DNA from: Symbiodinium natans
Taxonomy: Eukaryota; Sar; Dinophyceae; Suessiales; Symbiodiniaceae
Direction of reading: 5' to 3'
Length of the DNA: 64,000 nucleotides
Assembly: GCA_905221605.1 (NCBI GenBank)
Contig: CAJNDS010000069.1
Coordinates: forward strand, 366,001-430,000
Shown: piece after piece, positions 44,843 through 55,233 of the stretch
How positions within the stretch are numbered: the first letter of the stretch is position 1
Layout of the letters: every line of letters begins with the position of its first letter
The notes under the pieces: generated by a model
Databases searched by the model: none
Seen by the model: only the letters and a program-made list of their open reading frames with translations
What the model was told of the DNA's origin: nothing
Made by a program: the position numbers and the translations under genes

Positions 44843-47800
44843 TTAAACATCATAGCCTGGTAAGGAGAGTTTAGATGAAGGCTCGAGATCATCCCGAGTG
44901 AGCCACTGCTCGTCGCGCTTCATGAGCTCCTCTGTGGGCTGCGCGCGTCGCGCGCAGAGTAGGGGTGTAGGGTTTGGGGTTTGGGGTTTAGGGTTTAGGG
45001 TTTGAAGTTGAGGGTTAAGGGTTCAATGGCACTTGACTAAGGAACCTTCTTCAGCCGGGCTCTGGGCCCTCATTGTAAGTTAAGAATGGCGTCGTCTGCT
45101 GGGAATGTTCCTATAGCTAAGAGCCATGTAGGGCTCAATATGCAAATTGTTGTCAAGACTCATGAAGACATAGGAATCAAAAGGGTGCCACTTTTTAATT
45201 CAAAGGGCCTATCAGGGAACCTAATTAAGCCCCCCAAAAAGGGAACAAGGGCCTTCTGGGCCCTAGTTGTATAGGTCGCATTTAGTCTTTGGGCGGATCA
45301 TTTTCACTGCGCCCGCGACATCATGTAGACCATACTCAATGTCGAAGCAACCTCGGAAATCATAGAGTGGGAGGCATGGGTTGCTTTAGGGTTCAGAGTT
45401 TAGGTTTTAGGGCCCGAAACAAAGGCTTCGTTTTAGAGTGCAGGGTCTACCTAGAGCCCCCCCCCCCCCCCCCCCAAGTACCCTCTTGAAGATACCCCCA
45501 AGTACTCCCAGAAAGGTAACCTGTGGTCCTTACTAATCGGTTCTTCGGGTATATATAGAGGGCATCTCCTCGTTGGAAGAAGACCCCAGTCAAACCTCGC
45601 ACTATTAGCCTGATAAGCCTCGAGCATACACCAAAAGCCTTAGCAGATTGCCTTGGTCTTGGCTAAACCCTAAACCCTAAACCCTAAGCTCTAAGCCCTA
45701 AGCCCTAAACCCTAAACCCGCCGAACCCCAAACCCCAAACCCTAAAACCTAAACCCTAAACCCTAAACCCTAAACCCTGAACCCAAAGCAATCATGACAA
45801 GAGCCTCTCGGGTTCTGAGGTTGGTCAACAAACAAGGCCCAAGTAGCTGCGGTACGGAACCGACTCAGGATGAACGCATGGGTCGCTGGGGTTCTCAATC
45901 ACCTCCGGTTTGAACTTCAAGCAGAAGGCAGCTCGAGGACCCCAGGGGCCCAAGACGTTCAGATGCCTCGCGATCATGGTCGGCATGTCCTTGAAAGCGA
46001 CCTGCTGGAACCTGCGCGAACGCTGCGTGCTGACCCTTTCAAGAAGCACTGCATGTAGATCAGACCCAAAACTTGGCCTAAACCCTGCCGCCCTACAGAA
46101 GCAAAGCAGATGGCCGAGCCCAAAAAACATCCCTTACTTTAGGCCGCGGAATACAGTGCCTGTCCCATCCTATTTATGAGTACTAGGAATACGTCCTTCT
46201 AGGACTCAAAATGGAACCCAGCTCTTGTTAACGATGGAAGCGGACCTCTACAACAACAGAAAGGAAAAAAGGCACCACTGGAGAGCTAACAAGGTTCACT
46301 CTAAGCCTGAACCCTAAAGCTTAAACCCTTCACACGCCTGAGCCCTAAAACTCAAACCTTAAAGTCGTGCCAGGGGGCCTCAACCCCAATACCTGCGTGA
46401 CCGTGTACACGAAATCTTCCGGATGCTGTACACGGTCCAGCTTGGGGTCGGCATGCATGCCTCAGAGCCCCCCAAAGCCTACATTTGCAAGGGTTAATTT
46501 TCCAGGCTGTTGCTGGGGGGTAGGGGGGGGGGGGGGGGGGGGGGGGGGGGGTCCTTTGAAGGGGTATTTCTGGGATTTTGGGATGAGAGTTCCCGAAACC
46601 TTAAACCCTAAACCCTAAACCCTAAACCCTATAAACCCTAAATCCTAAACCCTAAACCCTAAACCCTAAACCCTAAACCCTAAACCGCCGAAGGGCAGTT
46701 GACCATGTCGTAGAGCCGGAAGAAGGACGGGGCGGAGTCCTGACCGACCACGAAGGCTTTGTCGCCAATCTGACCTCATGGGCTTAGGGGTAGGGTTTAG
46801 GGTTTAGGGTTTAGGGTTTAGGGTTTAGGGTTTAGGGTTTAGGGTTTAGGGTTTAGGGTTTAGGGTTTAGGGTTTAGGGTTTAGGGTTTAGGGTTAGGGT
46901 TTAGGGTTTAGGGTGAAGGGTTTGGTGCTTAGGGTTTGGGGCTCAGGGTTTCAGGGGGGTGGGGTAGGCTTTCTAGGGTTTTGGGTTTAGGGGGAAGGCT
47001 AAGGGTTTAGGGTTTGGGATTCGGGGTTTAGTCTGACCTGAGTTAATCAGGCGAGAACCAGGGTGGACAAGGTGAACCCTTTGGGTTTTGTAAGTGTCTT
47101 ATGATGCCGAAAAAAGTTAAAGCCCGAGGTGTGCAAAGCGTGTCCCCGGCACTGGGGCGTGAAGCATGCTGCTATCCCCCCCCCAAAAAAAAGAAGAGAT
47201 AAAGCTTACATACGCAGTAGACCCCAAAGCCTAATGAAGCCGTAAACCCTGAACCCTGAACCCTGGGCCCTGAACCCTAGACCCTGGACCCTGAACCCTA
47301 AAGCCTAAACCCCAAACCCGAAACCCAAACCCGAAATCCAAACCCTAAAACCTAAACCCAGCAGATGAATGTCAAGGCAGCGACCCGGTGGCTCCTCTAC
47401 CGGCGCCGCTTCGCAGGGGTGGGACAGCGAGTTCAAGGCCAAGCCATACCTGGCACCCAGCCTAGGATGCCCTGGATGGTTCGGGGGGTTGAGGGTTTAG
47501 TGCTAGAACACCCAAAACTCAAAACCCAAAAACCTAAACACCCCGCTCCCCAAAATATGGTAGAAAACACACACACACACATATCCAAACATGCAACATT
47601 GGATCGCAAATAACCCACCCTCCCTTCCCCCAAACAAACGCCAAATAGGACATAACGGCAAAAGACAGCCGCAAAACAGATGGTAGGCAATTGGTGGACC
47701 CAGGTACACTGACCGAGGATCCGGAAACATCTCGAGATGCAGGTCTGCGACCCAATGCATCTCCTCTCCTAGGTAGGCCAGCAGCCGTGTTACAAGAAGG

Positions 47801-49537
47801 GTACCCTATTCTTCTGTTGGTTAGCCCTATAAAGCAATCCAGAGCCCGCAAAAAAAGGAACAGAAGGTAGCACTGTGCTTCCCAGTCTCTCTGCCACAGT
47901 ACATGGGTGTACTTGTCACTTGAGCCCAGCTTGAGACCCTCCTGGAGGTTTCCGAGAATACGGGTTCCCTTTTTGGGCTTCCTGCAATAAGTCCTCTAAG
48001 AACACAATATTCCGGGAATTATTCAGGGGTACTGTAAGGGGCCTACCCAAAACCCTAAACCCTAAACCCTAAACCCTAAACCCTAAACCCTCCCCATGTT
48101 CAGAAACACAACTCCTCGGCCACGTTCCACAGGAGTTGGACATTCTTGTAGGTGAGGCGAGTCCGCCTGTAGTTGAGGATCTCCGCACTCCCTTCCCCCA
48201 AGTAGCCTTACTTCTCGAATAAAGGACCAAGGAAATGAAAGGTTAACTTAAAATTATTCTTACTAAAGAAACGAGCCTAAAAACTGAAAGTTCAACTATT
48301 GGCTAAGTGAGGGTTTCCGAAATTCGGCCTACCTTATGGGGGTCCTTCATATAAGGGATTCCTACTGCCCAACTTTCCTAAACCTTCAAGGTAAGTGGCG
48401 GTTGCACCCCGGCAGGGGAGGATCCTCCTCGAGGCCCGGGTTCTTGAACTGGAGGTTCAGGGTGCTCGCGCCGAACCCGCGCGCATAGCTGGCCACCAGG
48501 CTCAACACCTCAGGGGTAGCATTTGAAGGGGCCCTATAAACAAATAAATACGTTTATGGCTTTTTTAAGGATTATATTAGGGGAATACGGGAATTTTTTT
48601 AGGATTATATAGGGGGGGAATAAGGGAAAGAAGAAAGGAAAAAAATATGTTCAAACCCACCCCTGACCTGCCCCATGCTGGCATTGACAAGCTGAGGGTT
48701 CGGCCGGGATCGGTTCCTTGGTAGCCCAGTAACCATATTATAATCGGGGCACCCTTGCTTGGGTTATTGTATAAGGAAACCCATAACCCAAAAAATGGGA
48801 AAAGGGTGCTACTGGGCTACAAAGGTTCTCAAGCTTCCTTCGGTTGAAGGTGCCGCCGGCCTCGTCGGGGTGGCGACCCATGGTGATCGACGGCCTCCAG
48901 TCCAGCAAGGCCTTACTGCTGGCTAGTAGGGAATGCGGGAATGACCCATATCCCCCTACATATACCCTTTAAGAGAGGTTTTAGGGTACCTCCTTCCCCC
49001 ATTCTCTACTAACCAAGAGTAAGAGGCGTGGTAGTCCACGCGGTAGCCAGCACGAGCTGCGGGCGCCACCACATGCTTGAAGGCGCTTCGCGGATAATAC
49101 CGATCCTTGATGCCAGTCACCAACACGGCAAGGTGGCCACGTTGACTCGGCTGCTCATCGAAAATGCACCGGACACTAAACTCGCTAAAGATGCATCCTT
49201 TCTCATCCATCTTCACTTCGCGACTCAGGACTCGTGGCTCCTCTTGATACCCTCGAGCTGGGCGGCGCGGGGGCCTTCTCGTCTTCTTCTTTTGGCGGCG
49301 GAGGCGTTCATCGCACCACTCGACCGCGTTGCGACCCGCTGCTCTCCGAAATCGGGTCTCTGTCTTGGGCAAATAACGGTAATGATAGCAGTCATCAAGG
49401 GTTGGCAGCCCCCGAATGTACAAGCAGGTGCACCACTTAAACTTGAAGAAAAATGTCCTGCGATACAGGAAGGCCACAGCGTAGCGCCGGCGGAAAGATT
49501 CCCAGGAGATGCTCTCATTTCTTTTCATAAACAACAT
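44843..49537 (-). CDS. Multi-exon gene, putative glycosyltransferase-like secretory protein
   Basis: Exons in transcript order: 49537-49014, 48915-48824 joined to 48711-48668, 48508-48408, 48187-48110, 47449-47358, 46774-46686, 46440-46393, 46048-45861, 44938-44843 (TAA stop). Donors seen are GTTAGT, GTCAGG, GTGCAA, GTGTTT, GTTTAG (twice), GTATTG and GTTCCG. Phases agree at every junction except entry into the 46048 exon, where a small exon or another acceptor is probably missing. Segments such as HLAVLVTGIKDRYY, RRTRLTYKNVQLLWNVAEE, KAFVVGQDSAPSFF and AFCLKFKPEV followed by CVHP recall, from memory only, a large uncharacterised family of protist proteins with glycosyltransferase-like layout. 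No catalytic DxD motif was located; a central exon may be missing. The first ATG (49537) precedes a weakly hydrophobic Phe-rich stretch that could be a signal anchor. A GTTTAAGG donor at the final stop means the gene may extend to 44.3 kb. Introns carry telomeric repeat. Confidence 0.6.
46796..46915. repeat. TTTAGGG array inside an intron
   Basis: It lies in the intron before the 46774-46686 exon of the 44.8-49.5 kb gene; about 16 units. Confidence 0.9.
47770..47885. mobile_element. GGTAGCCCAGT-type MITE copy, diverged
   Basis: Left AGGTAGGCCAGCAG, right GTAGCACTGTGCTTCCCAG, interior GTTGGTTAGCCCTATAAAGC. Confidence 0.45.
48712..48828. mobile_element. Inverted-repeat element inside a coding exon, 5-bp direct repeats
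   Basis: The element spans 48717-48823. Its ends are inverted: CTTGGTAGCCCAGTA on the left and TACTGGGCTACAAA on the right. Both sides carry GGTTC (48712-48716 and 48824-48828). Removing the element and one GGTTC joins the minus-strand codons so that the open frame continues (RRKLEN then RSRPNPQ). GT-AG splicing inside the element would instead create a TGA. It is either a non-canonical introner-type intron or a recent insertion. No transposase is encoded. Confidence 0.7.
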
Positions 49538-49806
49538 ACCCTTCTGGAGCACTCGCCAAAAATCGTTCGAGATGCCTCAGGGCTGCCCGCAGACAAAGCA
49601 AGAACGCCTAAGGCAGTATGACATACATCCAAGAGAGAAGCCTTTCCCCGCGTAGTACCGTTTAGGGTGGTACACGAGAATCTTCTTATGACTAACCCAC
49701 CCAAAAGACCTACATTAGAGCCTTCAGGTAAACCCTCAACCCTACCCCGCCTCCCCCTCCCCCCCCGGCCCCCTCGTAAGCCCTGAACCCTAAACCCTAA
49801 ACCCAC

Positions 49807-52800
49807 CTTCCAGGAGACCGTCCGCTTCCTTCTGCACGTTCAGCAAGTCGTAGAGACCAGTCTCGTCAAGGCGGCCCTCCACAGCATACCAGTCCTGAAA
49901 ACCCTTCCGACCCAAAGGGGGTTTGGGGTTTAGGGTTTAGGGTATATGGCAGGTACTTGGGCCTTAAAGCGGTTCCTAAATAGTAGCTTTGGGGCCCGAG
50001 TATATACTGTATAGTTACATGGACACTTCTGGCTTGCGGTTTGGGGTTTGGGTTTCAGGGCCTAGGGGGGTTATGGGTTCAAAGTTGTTCATGTTTCGGT
50101 GTTTAGGGGCTCAAGGGTTTAAGGTTTAGATGTTCAAGATTAGGGCTAAGGATAAAACTCTAGGCCCCGCCCGAGCTCAAAACCGCACCCTCTTTCACAC
50201 ACCTCCAGAGCGTTTTTGCCTGCGATCCGTGAGGAAAGGCTGCAGCAAACATGAAATCCGAATCCCTTGATAGCCCTAGACCCTGCGCTGGGAGCCTCAA
50301 GCCGATTTCCGGACCCCAAACCCGAACCACCCTAAACCCTCATGCTCCTCATGCTAAGCCTCCCTGGAGCCCCAAAAGGAATCACAACTTCAGCTCAAGC
50401 AGCAAAAAGGTCTTGTAGACTCGGCTCGGCGTCCAGTCGAAGTCCATCCACAGGGCCATAGGGCCACCGGCCCTGTAAAGGGGCCCCCAAGTACCCCCCG
50501 AAAGCCCTAAAAGCCCAACAAGCATCCCGAAATCCTAAGCCCCAAACCACAAATCCAGAAACCGTCCACCCCTCAATCCTAAACCCCTGAACTCTGGAGA
50601 TCCTTACATCCCTACAAGATTGATTGAAGCTTCAGGGCTTCGGGAGATACCAACAGCACCATGAGCCCTGAGCCCCAAAACAGGGTAGTTCCATGGTCTC
50701 TTTGTAGGCCTCAAGTTGTGCAACCTTCTTGTTGGTCCCCGGCCTTCTGATCTTCTGAAGCCGTGGCCAGGACTGCAACGGCAAAGAGCACTGGGAGCAT
50801 CGGGGCTGCCCTGGCCTTTCCGGGAAGAGGGGGTGGGGGGAGGGGGTGCTAAACCCAAATCCCTCCCCTAAACGGTAGGGTAGTGGGGTATTCAGAGGGA
50901 TGATAACGGGACAATATTGGCAATTATTTAGGCTCCTGTGTTGGCTGTCGAAAGTGCTTGGCTCCAGGGAAGGCACAAGAGTTGGGCGCTGCCCAGGCTA
51001 GCAGAACGTCATCCAGTCATTGGACTATTTGATCCAAACCCAAAGCCCTAAACCTAGACCCTCCGGACCCTATAAGCAGCACGATCATGCACGTGTTCCG
51101 ATTGACGGTCTTAGAAGGGGTTGAAGCCGCAGACCTGCGAAATTAATGCCTTTTTAAACTGTTTGTGCTTCGCAAGCCCCAAAAGCATGCATCTTCACAA
51201 CTATAGAACCCTAAAGCATCGCCTAAAGCTTCAGAAATTGCAGGTGTTTGGGTGATTAACTACCTCCTGTAGGGAAGCTTAGCAAAACTCTATATAGGAA
51301 TCAACTTCACAGTTGCTTTAGGACCCACAAGTACGGCCGAGAGTTTTTTGGCAGGAGGTGGTCCCCCCAAGAAAGACTTTAGTCTTAAGGGTCAAAAGTC
51401 AGCGGCGGGGACTTGTTGGCCAAACTGGCTGGTGCAATGCAAGGGCAAGGGCAAAGGCCGGCCAGAACACCGAGCTCTGAAGAAGGGTACTTTGACTTGA
51501 AAGCCCAGTGGTACCCTTTAATTACCTTTTTTGGTTATGGGTTCCCTTATACAGCAACCAACCCCCAAAAAAGGGTGCCTTTATTGTCACATGGTCAAAG
51601 GGCTACAATTTGGGATGTTCACCCTTATGTTAACAGTCCTGAATAGGGATTGTAGTACCCCAATTATAATCCCTCTTCAGGACCGTTACTAAGCCCCCAA
51701 ACCAAGCCCTGTAGACCCGAACCCTAAACCCTAAACCCTAAACCCTAACCCTAAACCCTAAACCCTCAACTTTAGGGGCCTGCCACTCCCAAGGCTTCGT
51801 ACGGCCGGCGGCATCTCCATGGCCATTGCTGTCTGCTAAACCACCCTTAGGGTTTAGGGTTTAGGGTTTAGGGTTTAGGGTTTAGGTTTAGGGTTTAGGG
51901 TTATAGGGTTTAGCCCCTTAGAACCATCAAAAGCATGCGATAGCTTTAATGTCCCCTTGGGCTTTATAGAAACCTCCCAAAAAAAGAAGCATAGTGTACG
52001 GTATCCTGAAACCTAAATTCCTGCACCCTACGGCGGCTAGTGCACGGTCTTAGGGTTGGCAGGGCTTCATGGACAGCTCTAACAGTATATATGCCATAGG
52101 GTTTAGGGTTAAGGGTCAAGGGTTTAAAGGCTGAATATGGCTCTTCCCTGCGCTAAGCACCTGCGGGGTCGGCGAATCTGAGCTGTGCTTCATTTCTTTG
52201 AGCCGGCTTGCACGAGCTTGCGAGGCCCATGTGAAGCCAATCCTTTCGAGCCCCCAAACTCCCAACTGGGCTTTTAAGGAACTTAAACTAAGTTACCATG
52301 CAAGGCTTATCAGGCAAGAATATTGTGCCCACACGATGGTGTACAAAACCAGCCACCACGAACTCACGAGGCTGTCCCGACTTGGCTTGCGACAGCCATT
52401 TGGGGGTTGACGAAAGTAGGGGGCCCCTGAGATAGACCCCGAAATAGCAGGATTCTCTTACAATAAGGACCCCCCGCATTAAGGTACCCTAAACCCGAAA
52501 CCCGAAACCCTAACCCCTAACTTCAGAAACCACCATTTGGCTGGGAGTGAGGCAGGATATGAGTCCCCAAAACCTTTCAGCCGAAAAGCTACAGCAGCCC
52601 GAAGCGGATGAAACTTATGGGGAGGTTCCCAAGAAAGGGGGTTTACGATATTAGGGGTGCCCTTTTTTGGGGCCCATTTAGGGAAATTCTATTCTATTTG
52701 GGGTGTAAAAGGCGTATCCCAAGTTTGGGAAATGCCCAAGATGTGGGAACCCCTTTCTCAGGGTTCCTGTAGTAAGGACTTTTGCCGTTAGGGGTGCATA

Positions 52801-55233
52801 AGGGACCCAAATCAATCCTTTACACCCCGAGTTCGTCCAACCACAGAAGCCCCAGAATAAAACCCCATGAAGCCTCAACCCTAAAGCCTATACAAGCCCG
52901 AAACCCCTAAATGACCCTACTAAACCCTGACCCTAAACCATGACAGCCCTAACGCCTCAATCTCAAAGTGTCCTAAACGCCCATGAGTAGAATGACCCCA
53001 AGTCCTAAACCCTAAACCCTATAAACTATAAACCCTGCAAACCCTGTAAACCCATAAACCCTATAAACCCTATATACCCTATAAACCCTATAAACCCTAT
53101 AAACCCTATAAACCCTATAAACCCTATAAACCCTATGAACCCTGTAAACCCTAGACCTTAAACCCTCCCCCGCCCCACAAACGTGGTCCCGCCCCACGTT
53201 GTAGCAACGCAGAAAGAAGATGTCCATGAGCCCCTCCAAGTCAGGTGCCTTTGAAAGGGTACAGGGTTTAGGGTTTAGGGTTTAGGGTTTAGGGTTTCGG
53301 GTTTCGGGTTTAGGGCTTACTAGGGCTTCGACGAACTTTTTAATTAGGGCTGATTAGAGGCTTGAATAGGGCTGATTAGGGCTTTAGGGTCTTTTTGGTC
53401 TCCTGAGGGATCGTGAGGGCTTATGATGGCCTTTGAGGGCTGAGGCCTTAGGGTTCAGGGTTCCGGGCCTAGGCTTCGTGGAATGGAGGGGTGAGGATGG
53501 CGAGGCAAGGTTGATTCTTTTCAACGGGGAAGGGGGAACCCCAAACCCTAAACCCTAAACTTCAAACCCTAAGCCCTAAACCCTAAACCTTAAACCTTAA
53601 ACCCTACCCTAAACCCTGAACCCTGAAGCCCGAACCCTAAACCCTAAACCCTAAACCCTAAACCCGAAGCCCTGCCTTTACGGGCTCAGGCTCCGTGGCC
53701 AACAGCGGAGCCGCTGCGGCAGGGGCGCTGCGCCAGTACTGCGACTGCCAGCGCTGCGACCAGAGGTCTGTGCAGAGCTCCTTTTGGGACTCAGGGTTTA
53801 GGGTTTAAGGGGGTTCTGGGTTTGGGCTCAGGGGCCCCGAACCCTAAACCCTAAACACGACGGCAGGCCCGAGGCGTTGCCAAAATATGCGTGGAGGCAG
53901 TAGAAGCGTGAAGGCAGTCTAAGTCTTCCGGTGACGTGGCTTAGGGTTTAGGGTTTCGGGTTTAGGTTGCATTCTTTAGGGCATCTGGCTGGGCGAAAGC
54001 AAGAGAATCTAGGCCTTTGGGGATTAGGGTGACACCGCTTGAGGCGTCAAGGAGTGATGCAGCCGAGTCTCCCTCATCCAATCTGGAAAGATCATGCACA
54101 TGCTCCACCAGCACCTGCACCCTAAACCCTAGACCCCCTAAATCCTACAATGCAATGGATGACTGGCAAGGCTCGGGCAGATTCCCTTCGAATTACCTTC
54201 ATCGCTTTGGCGACTAGCGCAACACCATGTGTGCAAGCAACCACTTAAAACTTACACCCCGTCGCATTGCAGTGATGAGGCAGCCAGTTATCGAACGCAA
54301 TAAAAGCATGAGTACCTGCCATGGACCATGGTGCCATGGTTCTTTCATGCGCGTCGCCTACACAAGTATTCTTCCCAAGGAAGAATGGCACCCAGTGCTT
54401 CAAATACATGGATCCAAAACCTCCAGAAGGGTTTAGGGTTTCGGCCTTAGGGGATCGTAGGGGGATCCTTAAGTAATATGTGTATGAAGGGTTTAAACCG
54501 CAAACCGCAAGCAGCGGGCATCTAGGTACTGGATTCCCTCCCTTCACGGGCTCCCTGGCACTACTTCGCGAGTTCCACCAAATTTTGTCTGGTTGCCCAC
54601 CTACTTGTGACGAGATACCCTGCTTGCTTCATGGGGCTCCGCTAAACCCTAAAACACGGCAATGGGGTACTACTGGCCCACCAAGTATCTAAATTCAAGC
54701 CCATGGATTGGAACCATCTGCTCCAAGAAGCTTACTCCTCTCCAGTAGGACTGAGTCAAGAAGCTGCAGGCTGCACTGCCCTCTGCCCGAATGGCCAAGG
54801 CACACCGCCAAGGGGACCCCACAGAGGACGCAAAGAGCCACAAGTAGCAACATGCCTTGGACTTGCTGCTTGGAGCCCAAATTTGGGGGGTTTCCGAAAA
54901 AAAGGGGTCCCTTAGCAGGGGGTCCTTTTTATAGGGGAATCCTAGTATTTGAGGTCAAAATTATTAGGGGTCCCTGAATTTTCTTCGTAAACCCCCCATT
55001 TAGGGACCCTGGCAGATGTTGCTGTGACTGGTGGCGACAACAAGCAAGTTGCATTCTCTGTCAGGGCTGCGCTGCTGAGTGCCGCTGTGCCATCACACAC
55101 TAAGCACTCAGGATCCATGCACCTATCACCTGAAGCTTCGGGTTTCGTGTTGAGCCATGGGAGAGCTCACTGGCCGGCCAGGTGCTGTAGTGCCCCAGCA
55201 ACGCCGCCACCACGCCCATCAGCAGTGAGGAGC
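49807..55233 (-). CDS. Multi-exon gene of unknown function with one hydrophobic helix
   Basis: Exons: 55233-55130, 55106-55008, 54868-54736, 54622-54605, 54420-54256, 54213-54197, 54114-54036, 53924-53857, 53780-53682, 53248-53164, 52385-52297, 51832-51764, 50754-50651, 50472-50386, 50239-50203, 49894-49807. Phases agree across the whole chain, and most junctions have AG acceptors and GT donors (GTAAGC, GTAAGT, GTAAAG, GTAACT, GTGTGT, GTTTAGGG and others). A possible start ATG is at 55219. The exon at 54868 holds a strongly hydrophobic segment (MLLLVALCVLCGVPLAVCLG) fit for a membrane span. Later exons mix aromatic and charged residues (WMDFDWTPSRVYKTF; DWYAVEGRLDETGLYD). I do not recognise the family. 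Two exons are only 17-18 nt. The first intron would be only 23 nt, so the 5' end is the least certain part. The last exon ends in phase 1, so more 3' exons lie below 49.8 kb. Individual exons are also open on the plus strand; phase continuity is the argument for minus. Confidence 0.5.
51499..51608. mobile_element. GGTAGCCCAGT-type MITE copy, diverged, next to a second element
   Basis: Left AAGCCCAGTGGTACCC, right GTCAAAGGGCTAC. It ends at the start of a GGGATGTTC-type element (51610), so two elements are adjacent. Confidence 0.45.
51610..51700. mobile_element. GGGATGTTCCCCC-type MITE copy, right end decayed
   Basis: Starts TTGGGATGTTCACCC with inner TTAACAGTCCTGAATAGGG and CAGGACCGTTA. The right inverted end is not intact. 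Confidence 0.5.
52670..52810. mobile_element. Inverted-repeat element related to 54.87-55.01 kb
   Basis: Shares CCATTTAGGGAAATTCTATTC and AAGTTTGGGAAATGCCC with the 24.8 kb copy; internal palindromic stretches; no coding capacity. Confidence 0.4.
53022..53158. repeat. CCCTATAAA 9-mer array
   Basis: About 11 homogeneous 9-bp units, immediately downstream (sense) of the minus exon ending at 53164. A shorter array of the same unit is at 6.23-6.31 kb. Confidence 0.9.
54869..55007. mobile_element. Inverted-repeat element that forms an entire intron
   Basis: On the minus strand it begins GTCCCTAAATGGGGGG and ends CCCCCCAAATTTGGGC, then TCCAAG. These imperfect inverted ends coincide with the donor and acceptor of a phase-0 intron in the 49.8-55.2 kb gene. 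Related sequence occurs at 24.80-24.93 and 52.67-52.80 kb. Confidence 0.5.

Noticed and set aside
49028-49621. Plus-strand frame of 197 codons
   Set aside because: Shadow of the first exon of the minus-strand 44.8-49.5 kb gene.
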